DNA of 64,000 bases from contig CANRDO010000011.1 of the NCBI GenBank assembly GCA_947629385.1, positions 1 to 64,000 on the forward strand, written 5' to 3'. Positions 28,401 to 35,907 of this stretch are shown piece after piece. Position numbers and translations under genes: made by a program. The first letter of the stretch is position 1; each line of letters starts with the position of its first letter. This DNA is from an uncultured Lachnospiraceae bacterium (GTDB lineage: Bacteria; Bacillota; Clostridia; Lachnospirales; Lachnospiraceae). The notes under the pieces were generated by a model, which searched no databases, was not told the DNA's origin, and was given only the letters and a program-made list of their open reading frames with translations.

Positions 28401-29941
28401 TGAATCGTCCCGCTATTCTTTCCAACCAGCGGCTTAGTAAGACCGCAAATCCTGTGTCCGTCTCCATCCAGGACTCCGGAAAAATAAGTGGGCGTCAGGT
28501 TCATCTGCCCATTCGCTTCTATGTCCTGCGTCAGCTTATAATGTGCCCCTGGCTTGTTGCCGATCAGCGCAAGGTCATTAAAATCAGAAATCTCATAAGG
28601 ATTTTCACTGCTGCCGTCTCCGCCATCCGGAACGGGGACATTTCTGCCGCCGCTCACGACCATATATCGAATCTTACTTCCGCCGTCATTCGGTACCGTG
28701 AACGCACCGTTCTCCAGCTTGACCATGATCGCCGCCGTCGGCGCTAGAGAATGCGCCTGCCCGCTCTCGCCCATGTACAGAGGATAGTTATTCACCTTCT
28801 GCCGCACGATGCTGTCGCCCTCAAATCCGTACACGCCGCTCGACTCCTGCGCGATAATCGCCGTGTAGAACTGCGTCAGCAGGTCACCAAAGCTAACATT
28901 ATGCCCCGTCTGCGCAAGTACTCTCTCCAGATAAGTATCCGGGCGACACGCGGCGCTCACTTTGTAAAAATTCGGAAACAGCTGCATCGGCTTGTAGCCT
29001 CCCGTCGCCTGCGCGATCAGGTAGCGCACAAACAGGTACGGCATGCCGTAATCCTGCGCCGTGCTGCTGCGATAGTTTTTGTAAAACAAAGGCGAGCCGT
29101 TGCGAATATCCGTATTTCCTGCAATGCCATCCATCCAGCCGCTATTGTCCGTACCGCCCCAGAGATAGTCCATCACCGCTACGGAGATTCCCTCGTTCAG
29201 CCAGGTATATGGCTGTGCCGGGTCACTCCCTGCCATCAGGTGAAACAGCGCGTGCTGTCCTTCATGGACCAGCAGTGCGCCGCGCGAGCCCATCGAACCA
29301 TATTCGTAGGAGGCTGCCTCCGGCGTGTTGATATGGATCGCCGTAAGCTCGCTGTTATATTTATAAACGCCACTTGCGTTCGAGATTGTCTCCAGCATAA
29401 TGGACAGCTTGCCCCAGGGAAGGCTTCCTCCTGCCAGCTCCTTCAGCGTCTCATACGGCCGTCCCTCGTAGGTCTGCATCATATCGTTCGCGACCCTGTC
29501 TGTCTCTTCCTGCTTATCATAGCCTTCCTTCAGCGTCTTCTCCATCCAGACATAACAATACTCATTTTCTCCGATGCACACATATGTCCTCATACCGTTG
29601 TACGGCGAAGAAATGCTCTTTTCTGTGCCCACACTGTATGCCCCCTCAGAGGCAATCCGTGTCGCAGGGTATGCCGCGCCCGTCTGCGCGTCCTGTCCCA
29701 CCGGATCCTTGACAGCCGACGCGCGAGCCACACTCGCCCCATTGCCCGACTCGTCAAAGACGAGCGTGCCTGTGCTCTGCGCGTCAGTCGTACTCGTGTT
29801 TACAATGACCGCGTAATCGCCGGTCAGCGTCTCTCCCGGCTTGCCCTCTTTCACTGCGGCGGACGCGGAAAGCACGCCTGTTCCGCCCAGGATCAGACCA
29901 AGGACACTAATTTGTATGAGGCGTTTTCTCCATTTTCCCAT
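25487..29941 (-). CDS. Large secreted gluzincin-like protein with GLUG/Ig-like domains and BspA-type LRR
   Basis: A 1484-residue surface mosaic. A signal peptide is followed by a probable zinc protease domain: HEGQH (226-230) and, twenty residues later, WLNEG with Glu250, the gluzincin arrangement also seen in hyicolysin-like (M30) peptidases. Next come a repetitive beta region with GLUG-like segments (about 470-740), several Ig-like Big3-type domains (about 750-930), a cadherin-like/Ig stretch, a Gly/Ser/Thr spacer, and BspA-type LRR_5 repeats (YGCKKLKTLTIP) with a basic tail. I choose ATG 29941, ten bases after AAGGAG, over TTG 29950. It is probably a surface-bound protease or adhesin; the target is unknown. 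Confidence 0.75.
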   Translation of the reverse strand: MGKWRKRLIQISVLGLILGGTGVLSASAAVKEGKPGETLTGDYAVIVNTSTTDAQSTGTLVFDESGNGASVARASAVKDPVGQDAQTGAAYPATRIASEGAYSVGTEKSISSPYNGMRTYVCIGENEYCYVWMEKTLKEGYDKQEETDRVANDMMQTYEGRPYETLKELAGGSLPWGKLSIMLETISNASGVYKYNSELTAIHINTPEAASYEYGSMGSRGALLVHEGQHALFHLMAGSDPAQPYTWLNEGISVAVMDYLWGGTDNSGWMDGIAGNTDIRNGSPLFYKNYRSSTAQDYGMPYLFVRYLIAQATGGYKPMQLFPNFYKVSAACRPDTYLERVLAQTGHNVSFGDLLTQFYTAIIAQESSGVYGFEGDSIVRQKVNNYPLYMGESGQAHSLAPTAAIMVKLENGAFTVPNDGGSKIRYMVVSGGRNVPVPDGGDGSSENPYEISDFNDLALIGNKPGAHYKLTQDIEANGQMNLTPTYFSGVLDGDGHRICGLTKPLVGKNSGTIQNLTVEAAFTDDLTGTQGVFTLANSGMIKDCMATGTVNVRMLQGQTSYMYPVFGVFAGENEVAGTIRGCTNRVKLTLRLPAMQSWIGGIAGIQTGIVKSCSSRGEIHVVQENGGCDVYVGGIAGKLTSMGMGGVMNSCIHTGVIDVTGGLPAIGQLCGLADSSVVNKGLGNCIVSCHAKQGNIPAVGSPQSVLSEDGILLTEDQIGEKESYSGWDFDSEWKMGDDGPERLGSSDIQEFGTVDTPTECYVGEQIYYWGRLTINGKSGAEISQDMVSGFDSSTAGVKTVQVRYLGKTAVFEVNVKTPGNISSFELPENVLKTVKTEYAVGERFNPAGLYFIATIDGNAGRMIYSGFEYEQSPLTAADKSVVITYFGQRIEIPITIKDKVPASLTVVSKPEKTKYADGQRIDWSGVRVQITYDNRDLSPVFGVDEFDKYGIRVAKRTSDLCVAIATNATLSTGDNNSSIWLYATDVMPNQYGSVSASLGAVTVLSRMRLQTSSQPILLNQQSDVYFYVTGGSGSLTAEIIEEILPPGVQRKALPQNGYTYFKYSGLATVPGRYVSKYRLTDAETGQIISADLTIQVQKSDEARIYMFRIPAQGNVGLPEDVYGEITETTVILRIPKGVDVSDLSTDIDFGYNAGTRIDSRFYSGTRHDFSSPITYILTAPDGVTKKPYTVVVEFYDPENEGSGGDSGAEAGGSAGSGGETSGGSGTGGSDTGTGSSGGSTGGSGTGSGSDTGPGSGGETSGGGSTGGTGAGSADSQTSGNVDTNVGQNSDTSSGQAVSPIYPKVGTKIKQGGAYYRITASSAQECTAELYRPVKKKTVTLKMASTVKTGGYTYKVTSIAANAFKNNPYLRKITIGKYVVSIGNQAFYGCKKLKTLTIPAAVKTIGKQAFARCTALTKTVIGKSVQIIGAKAFYGCKNLKLITVKGTALKKVKSGAVNGIHPKAVIRVPKKKRAAYRKLFKRKVS
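26100..26345 (-). repeat. Gly/Ser/Thr low-complexity coding repeat
   Basis: Degenerate tandem units encode GSGGETSGG-, GSGTGGS- and SDTG-like runs that form a flexible linker before the LRR domain of the large surface protein. Such tracts change length easily. Confidence 0.7.
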
Positions 29942-29993
29942 GTTGTGCAAGCTCCTTCGCGGCAGTGCATTTTACTCATAATAGATCAGTTTT

Positions 29994-30022
29994 ATTTTAT
30001 CGGAAAATAGGATGGCTGTCAA
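29994..30022 (-). promoter_or_regulatory. Sigma-A promoter of the large surface protease
   Basis: On the minus strand: consensus TTGACA (30022-30017), a 17-base spacer and TAAAAT (29999-29994), divergent from the hicB promoter. Confidence 0.75.
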
Positions 30023-30056
30023 CGAATATGCATCTTCAGCAAGCTTTCATCCATTT

Positions 30057-30084
30057 GAAATGCAACTATTTTCAGTTGCATTTC
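30057..30084. promoter_or_regulatory. Perfect 11-base palindrome overlapping the hicB promoter
   Basis: GAAATGCAACT (30057-30067) and its exact inverse (30074-30084) are separated by six bases. The right arm contains the -35 box of the promoter before hicB. HicB proteins carry a DNA-binding domain and commonly repress their own operon, so this is a likely operator. Confidence 0.6.
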
Positions 30085-30104
30085 GGGACGACACAGAATA
30101 TACT
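30076..30104 (+). promoter_or_regulatory. Probable sigma-A promoter of the hicB unit
   Basis: TTGCAT (30076-30081), a 17-base spacer and TATACT (30099-30104). The -35 lies within the palindrome. Confidence 0.6.
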
Positions 30105-30125
30105 ATAAGCAATGGAAGGTACATT

Positions 30126-30200
30126 ATGGAACAAAAAGAATTAAAAACCTATCAGATCAAACAGCTGACAGAAATTTTGGAACAGGAGGAACTCATATGA
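30126..30200 (+). CDS. 24-residue ORF translationally coupled to hicB
   Basis: A short Gln/Glu/Lys-rich peptide (MEQKELKTYQ, then IKQLTEILEQEELI). It has a good GGAAGGT ribosome site, and its stop codon overlaps the hicB start as ATGA. It occupies the slot where HicA toxins usually sit but is far too short and shows no HicA motif. It could be a leader peptide for coupling or the remnant of a small partner gene. I do not recognise a family. Confidence 0.45.
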   Translation: MEQKELKTYQIKQLTEILEQEELI

Positions 30201-30547
30201 ATAACACAATCCAATACAAGGGCTATCTTGGCAGCGTTGAATTTTCTGAAGAAGATGGCATTTTCTACGGAAAAGTTATGGGAATTCGTTCCCTGATTTC
30301 CTACGAAGGCGAAAATGCAAAGGAACTGCTTGAGGATTTTCATGGCGCTGTCAATGATTATCTTGCATCCTGCGAAGCCTCTGGAAAGGAACCTGAAGTA
30401 GCCTACAAGGGCAGCTTTAACATCCGCATTTCCCCGGAGCTCCACAAGCGGCTTATCATCTACGCGACCGCTCACCAGATGTCTCTGAACCGTTACATCG
30501 AAGAAACGCTGGAAAAATCTCCGGCAGCGCTGGTGCATTTATCATAG
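30197..30547 (+). CDS. hicB: HicB-family antitoxin-like protein, no HicA partner
   Basis: A 116-residue protein. The N-terminal half is the HicB RNase H-like fold (YKGYLGSVEFSEEDGIFYGKV, with the usual GxxxxxxYEG segment). The C-terminal half is a ribbon-helix-helix-type DNA-binding region (FNIRISPELHKRL, then ATAHQMSLNRYIEETL). HicB normally neutralises the HicA RNase and represses its promoter. No hicA is visible on either side, so this may be an orphan regulator. AGGAGGA precedes the ATG. A palindrome in its own promoter fits autoregulation. Confidence 0.85.
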   Translation: MNNTIQYKGYLGSVEFSEEDGIFYGKVMGIRSLISYEGENAKELLEDFHGAVNDYLASCEASGKEPEVAYKGSFNIRISPELHKRLIIYATAHQMSLNRYIEETLEKSPAALVHLS

Positions 30548-30602
30548 CAATATTTGATTCTCCAATAATCCGTAAAGCATGTTGCGAAGGGAGCTGCAAG
30601 AC

Positions 30603-31820
30603 ATGAAAGCATACGAAAGACTTTTAAATTATGTAAAAATCCATACCACAAGCGATGAGGAAAGCACATCATCCCCCACGACCCATAGGCAGTTTGACTT
30701 GGCGGAGCTTCTGGTGCAGGAAATGAAGGAGCTTGGCATTACAGACGCGCGCGTTGCAGAAAACTGCTACGTCTATAGCTCGATTCCGGCAACGCCGGGC
30801 TGCGAGGATAAGCCGGCGCTCGGCTTTCTCGCGCACATGGATACCGCGCCGGATTTCTGCGGCGAAAACGTCCGCCCACAGATCCGCGAGAACTATGACG
30901 GGCAGGCAGTCACGCTCGGACAAAGCGGACGCGTCCTGTCCCCGGAGACTTTCCCTCATCTTGTGAAGCTCAGGGGCCGCACGCTGATCACCACGGACGG
31001 GACGACATTGCTGGGAGCGGACGACAAGGCCGGCGTCGCGGAGATCATGACGCTCGCGCAGCGCCTGATCGAGGAAAAGCTTCCGCACGGAAAGATCTGC
31101 ATCGGCTTCACCCCGGACGAAGAAGTCGGCAGCGGAGCCGAGGGGCTCGATCTCCCCGCATTCGGCGCGAAATACGCCTATACGGTGGACGGCGGAGCAG
31201 AGAACGAGATCGTCTATGAGAATTTCAACGCGGCAGCCGCGAACTTCAAGGTGAACGGCTTCAACATCCATCCGGGCGACGCGAAGGACAAAATGATCAA
31301 CGCCTCGCTGGTCGCCATGGAGATCAACAGCATGCTGCCGGCCGCCGAGCGTCCGGAGCACACCGAGCGCTACGAAGGCTTCTACCACCTGACTTCCATG
31401 GAAGGTACGGTCGAACACGCGCAGCTGTCTTACATCGTGCGCGACCACAGCAGCACCCGCTTCGACAGCCGGCTGGAGACTCTGCGTCTCATCGAAAAGA
31501 CAATCAACGAGAAATACGGCTCCGGCACGGTCACGCTGACGCTGCAGGAGCAGTACCGCAACATGGAGGAAAAGATCCGGCCCTGCATGCACCTGATCGA
31601 CAACGCAAAAGACTCCATCCGATCGCTCGGAATGGAGCCTGACGTCTCGCCGATCCGCGGCGGCACCGACGGCGCGCGGCTTTCCTTCCGCGGCCTGCCC
31701 TGCCCGAACCTCGGCACCGGCGGCTACGCGTTCCACGGCCCGTACGAGCATATCACCGCCGAGGGCATGGACGCCGTCGTGGAGGTGTTGCTCGGCATCG
31801 TCGCACGCTATGCGAACTAA
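30603..31820 (+). CDS. pepT: Peptidase T (tripeptide aminopeptidase)
   Basis: A 405-residue M20-family dizinc aminopeptidase that removes N-terminal residues from tripeptides in the cytosol. Metal-site segments are visible: GFLAHMDTAPD, TLLGADDKAG (Asp-Asp bridge), FTPDEEVGSGAEG (catalytic Glu) and, near the end, GTGGYAFHGPYEH. ATG 30603 follows GAAGGGAG at eight bases; the frame from 30579 lacks such a site. The gene has a short gap after hicB, but the two functions are unrelated. Confidence 0.95.
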   Translation: MKAYERLLNYVKIHTTSDEESTSSPTTHRQFDLAELLVQEMKELGITDARVAENCYVYSSIPATPGCEDKPALGFLAHMDTAPDFCGENVRPQIRENYDGQAVTLGQSGRVLSPETFPHLVKLRGRTLITTDGTTLLGADDKAGVAEIMTLAQRLIEEKLPHGKICIGFTPDEEVGSGAEGLDLPAFGAKYAYTVDGGAENEIVYENFNAAAANFKVNGFNIHPGDAKDKMINASLVAMEINSMLPAAERPEHTERYEGFYHLTSMEGTVEHAQLSYIVRDHSSTRFDSRLETLRLIEKTINEKYGSGTVTLTLQEQYRNMEEKIRPCMHLIDNAKDSIRSLGMEPDVSPIRGGTDGARLSFRGLPCPNLGTGGYAFHGPYEHITAEGMDAVVEVLLGIVARYAN

Positions 31821-31823
31821 AAT

Positions 31824-32990
31824 TCATTCGTACCGCAGCGCGTTGATCGGCTTGAGCTTCGCGGCCTTGTTCGCCGGATAGATGCCGAACACGAGACCGA
31901 CCATGATCGAGAAGCCGAGCGCCATCGCCGCGACGCCGGCCGTAATCCCAAAATGATAGTCCGGGTACAACGTGTTGATCGTCGTCAGGACGCCCTGGCT
32001 GATCAGCATCCCGATCAGCCCGCCGATCAGTGAGATGATCACGGACTCGATCATAAACTGCACGACGATATCGGACTTGAGCGCGCCGATCGCCTTGCGG
32101 ATACCGATCTCCCGCGTGCGCTCTGTCACCGACACCAGCATGATGTTCATGATCCCGATGCCGCCGACGAGCAGCGAGATCCCCGCGATCGCGCCGAGCA
32201 GCAGCTCGAGCGCTGCCATAACGTCGTTCACCGCATCCATCACATCGGTCAGGTTGACGATGCTGTAGCTGTCATCGTCCCCATACTTTTCCCTCAGCGC
32301 GCGGTCGAGCGTGTCCTCGGCCTCCTTCGTCGTCGTGCCTTCCTCCGTCGCCACATAGAAATTGCTGACGCTGACGTTCGAGAGCAGCCGCTGCGCGTTC
32401 GTAAACGGCAGGAACACCGCTGAATTCACACTGCCGAACATCGTCTCCTGCGCCTCTTCAAGCACGCCGACGATCCGGTAGTCCCGTCCGGAGATCCGGA
32501 TCGTCTGATCCAGAATATCGGTGTTCCCGAACAGATCCCTCGCCACCGAATGCCCGACGATACACACAGCAAGTCTCTGTTCATTGTCCAGTTCCGTGAT
32601 GACACGGCCGGACTCCAGATCCAGACCCTGTACGGCGTCGTAAGATTCCGTGATCCCATTGATCGTCACGTCGGTCGACTTTCCGGCGGCCTTCGCGGTG
32701 CCGCTGCCTGACAGCGTCGGCGACACGTACGCGATCCCTTCCTCTTCCGTGAGCGCCTCCACCTCGCCGAGCGTCAGCCGTCTGGAGCGGTCTGTGATCG
32801 ACACGACCAGCTGGTCGCCGCCGAGCTCGTCGAGCGACTCCGTCACCGTGTTTGTCGCGCCCTGCACGAGCGAGATCAGCAGAGTCACCGCCATCACTCC
32901 GATGATGATGCCGAGCATCGTCAGAAAGGAGCGCAGTTTATTCGAGAGCACCGCCGAGAACGCCATCTTCCCGGCCTGTGAGAGTTTCAT
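31824..32990 (-). CDS. MacB-like ABC transporter permease
   Basis: A 388-residue permease of the FtsX/MacB type. It has one N-terminal helix (SFLTMLGIIIGVMAVTL), a large outer MacB_PCD-like domain (about 50-250), and three C-terminal helices around the LVGGIGIMNIMLVSVTERTR motif. It overlaps the ATPase gene by four bases (ATGA). With the adaptor and ATPase it forms a three-gene efflux unit. In monoderms such pumps handle peptides, antibiotics or signals; the substrate is unknown. Confidence 0.9.
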   Translation of the reverse strand: MKLSQAGKMAFSAVLSNKLRSFLTMLGIIIGVMAVTLLISLVQGATNTVTESLDELGGDQLVVSITDRSRRLTLGEVEALTEEEGIAYVSPTLSGSGTAKAAGKSTDVTINGITESYDAVQGLDLESGRVITELDNEQRLAVCIVGHSVARDLFGNTDILDQTIRISGRDYRIVGVLEEAQETMFGSVNSAVFLPFTNAQRLLSNVSVSNFYVATEEGTTTKEAEDTLDRALREKYGDDDSYSIVNLTDVMDAVNDVMAALELLLGAIAGISLLVGGIGIMNIMLVSVTERTREIGIRKAIGALKSDIVVQFMIESVIISLIGGLIGMLISQGVLTTINTLYPDYHFGITAGVAAMALGFSIMVGLVFGIYPANKAAKLKPINALRYE

Positions 32991-33766
32991 ACCTGACCGC
33001 CTCCCTTCCCGCCGTCCGGCACACCGATCCTGCTATTGTCCGGCACGGCAGTCCTGCTGTTACCCGATGCGCTCTTCACGTCGTAGACCAGCACGTTTCC
33101 GCTGTCGGAGACGATCTTGCCATCCAGCAGTCGCACGCGTCGCGGCGCCGCCGCCGCGATCTCGTTGTCGTGCGTAATCAGCACCAGCGTGTTGCCCTGT
33201 GCATGCAATTCCTTCAAAAGCTGCATGATGTCATCTGTCGAGCGGGAGTCCAGATTTCCCGTCGGCTCGTCGGCGAGAATCAGCGACGGCCGCGTCACCA
33301 GGGCGCGAGCCACCGCCACGCGCTGCTGCTGTCCGCCCGAGAGCTGGTTCGGCCTGTGGTGCACGCGGTTCCCCAGAGACACCTTCTCAAGCGCCTCGAG
33401 CACGCGCGTCTTCCGCTCCGAGCCCGGCACGCCTTGATAAATCAGCGGCAGTTCCACGTTCTCATAAGCCGTCAGCTTCGGCAGCAGGTTGAATTGCTGG
33501 AAGATGAAGCCGATCTTTCGGTTGCGCAGGATGCTCTGCTGCTTCTCGCTTAAGTCGGACACCTCCTGCCCGTCGATCTTATATGTCCCCTCATCCGCCG
33601 TATCGAGACAGCCGATGATATTCATCAGCGTGGACTTGCCGCTCCCGGACGCCCCGATGATCGCAACAAACTCTCTGTCCTGTATCGTAAGGCTGACCCC
33701 GTCGAGCGCGTGAACCTCCTCCTCACCGAGCTGATAGATCTTCCGGATGTCGCGAAGCTCAATCAT
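32987..33766 (-). CDS. MacB/LolD-type ABC transporter ATP-binding protein
   Basis: The ATPase of the efflux unit, 259 residues. Walker [10 protein letters not shown], signature LSGGQ, Walker [14 protein letters not shown] and the switch His (VLITHDNE) are present. A short Ser/Gly-rich tail is unusual but harmless-looking. I choose ATG 33766, nine bases after AGGAGGTG; the GTG at 33778 overlaps that site. The start lies inside the end of the adaptor gene, which indicates translational coupling. Confidence 0.9.
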   Translation of the reverse strand: MIELRDIRKIYQLGEEEVHALDGVSLTIQDREFVAIIGASGSGKSTLMNIIGCLDTADEGTYKIDGQEVSDLSEKQQSILRNRKIGFIFQQFNLLPKLTAYENVELPLIYQGVPGSERKTRVLEALEKVSLGNRVHHRPNQLSGGQQQRVAVARALVTRPSLILADEPTGNLDSRSTDDIMQLLKELHAQGNTLVLITHDNEIAAAAPRRVRLLDGKIVSDSGNVLVYDVKSASGNSRTAVPDNSRIGVPDGGKGGGQV

Positions 33767-35282
33767 TCTGCCCGTCACCTCCTGCGAACTGAGCCCTGCT
33801 CTGCTTCATCATATCCATCATGATTTCCAGATCAGACTTGCCCAGCACTGCAACCTGATCGCCCTCGGAAAGCCCCTCTGTCACCTCGGCCTGCGTGTTG
33901 TTGACCAGACCGAGCGTCACGGGAACGACCTCCTGCTCCTCTCCGCGGATCACCGTCACGCAGCGCTCACCGTCGACTGTCTGCACCGCGTCGACCGGTA
34001 TCAAAAGCACGTCGTCTTTCTCATCGATCACAATCGTGGCGGTCGCGCTCATCGCCGTGCGCAGCTTCTCAATCCCGGGTACCGAGATCGTCACGGTATA
34101 CTTCGTCACACCCCCGACATTCTCGCCGAGCGCGGATATTTTTTCCACCTTCCCCTCATACTCCTCGTCGTCAAACGCGTCGAACACAACCTTCGCAGTC
34201 TGTCCTTCACGGACGCCCGGAATATCCAGCTCGTCAATCGCCGTCTTCAGCCAGAAACGGTCGGTGGAGATCAGCTTGTACATCTGCGTATCCTCCGCAG
34301 CCACGACGCCGTCCTGCAGCATAAGCTCCGAGACGATCCCACTTCCCTTAGCGCAGATCTCCGGCTTTTTCTCCAACTCACGCAGCTCCTGCAGCTTCTG
34401 CATCAACTCATCCCGATTCTCCAGCAGCTCCAGGTAATCCCCGTTGTATGTGTAATATCTTCTTGTCAGCAGCGTGGAGCCGGAGTCCACCCAATCGCCG
34501 GCCTCGACATTGATCTCATCGGCAATCCCGTAGGCGCTGTCCACCAGATACGGATGGTTCGACTTCAGGTACCCTGTACCGAGCTCATTTCCGTCCGCAT
34601 CCGTCACGGTCGCCTCTGTATCCACCGGATAATCGGAATCATCCGGAATCGTCACCGTGCAGACGCCGTCCTGCTCAGACAGGACCGTCCCATCCTCCTC
34701 GTAGTCCAGGAAGGAGACCGTGACGCTGTCCCCCGGCTTCAGGGAGCTTGACGGAGTAAATTCCAGTTTCAGCTTCTCGTCCGCAGACAGCTCCATGACG
34801 CCGCCGTGCTCTGCGACCACATCGGTCAGCACATCGTCCTCCTTCGCGAAGATGCGCTTCACTCGCCCGGAGATCGGGGATGTCAGCGACGAGGAGCCGG
34901 AGCGGTCTGACATGCTTATCGCTGAGTTCAGCTCAGACAGATTACTCTCCAGAAGCGAGATCTGTTCCTTCACAGAGTCCTCGTCAACTGTCGCCAGGAC
35001 ATCCCCCTCCTGTACCACGTCACCGTTCTCCGCCTTAACCGTATCGATCTTCAACGTGTATTCGGCCTGGACCGGGTGCTCGTCCGCCGCCTCGATTGAA
35101 CCATTGCCCTCCGTCGTAATGCGAATCGTGCCGCGGGTCACTTCCTCAATCTTCATGTTCTCCGGCAGACGGTTCTGTGTATCCTTCTTCTGCGTGCGCA
35201 GATAAAGGCCGGCTCCGACTGCCGCCAGCAGCAGTACAAGAACCAGCCATCCGATCTTCCATCTCTTCTTTTTCTTTTTCAT
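33759..35282 (-). CDS. MacA/HlyD-like efflux adaptor protein
   Basis: A 507-residue membrane-fusion protein. It has an N-terminal helix (about 7-27), a split biotinyl-lipoyl domain (IDTVKAENGDVVQEGDVLATV), a short helical hairpin, a beta-barrel domain (WLKTAIDELDIPGVREGQ) and a membrane-proximal domain ending EGLSEGDQVAVLG. The hairpin is short compared with Gram-negative MacA, as expected where no TolC exists. ATG 35282 follows GGAGGG. First gene of the adaptor-ATPase-permease operon. Confidence 0.88.
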   Translation of the reverse strand: MKKKKKRWKIGWLVLVLLLAAVGAGLYLRTQKKDTQNRLPENMKIEEVTRGTIRITTEGNGSIEAADEHPVQAEYTLKIDTVKAENGDVVQEGDVLATVDEDSVKEQISLLESNLSELNSAISMSDRSGSSSLTSPISGRVKRIFAKEDDVLTDVVAEHGGVMELSADEKLKLEFTPSSSLKPGDSVTVSFLDYEEDGTVLSEQDGVCTVTIPDDSDYPVDTEATVTDADGNELGTGYLKSNHPYLVDSAYGIADEINVEAGDWVDSGSTLLTRRYYTYNGDYLELLENRDELMQKLQELRELEKKPEICAKGSGIVSELMLQDGVVAAEDTQMYKLISTDRFWLKTAIDELDIPGVREGQTAKVVFDAFDDEEYEGKVEKISALGENVGGVTKYTVTISVPGIEKLRTAMSATATIVIDEKDDVLLIPVDAVQTVDGERCVTVIRGEEQEVVPVTLGLVNNTQAEVTEGLSEGDQVAVLGKSDLEIMMDMMKQSRAQFAGGDGQND

Positions 35283-35373
35283 AGTATCCCTCCGTGTCAG
35301 TTCCTTTTTACCCTGCCACTTAGTATACTACACTATTTCTAAAAAGAGTATTAAAAATTAATTTTACTCGTTC

Positions 35374-35907
35374 TTATTCGTCTACATCCAGCTCTTCCAC
35401 CGGCTTCCACGCCTGCCCGAAGTTAATGTCCTTGAAAAGGGCCGCCAGTCCGGTGATCTGCTTCAGCCGCAGGATCTCGTCTCGGTCCATCCCGAGGTGC
35501 TTCGAGATCCATGCGTCCGAACGGCCGAATTCATGGAGCTCCTTGACGATATTGCTCATCAGATCCACGTCATGGCTGCCGCGGGCGCGATTGTGCCGGA
35601 TCGTGCTCGCCATACGCTGGTCGAGCGGCTTGTCGATCACAGAGACCGGAAGCATACCGCCCTCCCTGTCGTAAATGTCCTGATGCTCCAGCATGACCCG
35701 GTAGCGATGAAATCCGTCCACGATGATATAACTGTCCTGATCTTTGTCGTAATAGCAGACGATCGGCATCGTATAGCCGTCCACCTTGATGCTGTCGTAC
35801 AGAAGCCTCATCTCCGGCGGAGCGACCGCATTCGGGTTGTATGTATTCGGCTTGATCTTCTCTATCGGCACTGCGATCACACAGTAGGCAGGGCTTTTAT
35901 GTTCCAT
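35374..35907 (-). CDS. ibrB: IbrB-like ParB/sulfiredoxin-fold protein
   Basis: A 177-residue ParB-like nuclease-fold protein. It shows VPIEKIKPNTYNPN, VDGYTMPIVCYYD, the core YIIVDGFHRYRV, and a C-terminal helical region. IbrB is known with IbrA from prophage-borne pairs in E. coli, where they affect Ig-binding protein expression; their biochemistry is unsettled. ATG 35907 follows GGAGGA at eight bases, and the gene overlaps the end of ibrA by 11 bases. The shared operon argues for joint action. Confidence 0.8.
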   Translation of the reverse strand: MEHKSPAYCVIAVPIEKIKPNTYNPNAVAPPEMRLLYDSIKVDGYTMPIVCYYDKDQDSYIIVDGFHRYRVMLEHQDIYDREGGMLPVSVIDKPLDQRMASTIRHNRARGSHDVDLMSNIVKELHEFGRSDAWISKHLGMDRDEILRLKQITGLAALFKDINFGQAWKPVEELDVDE

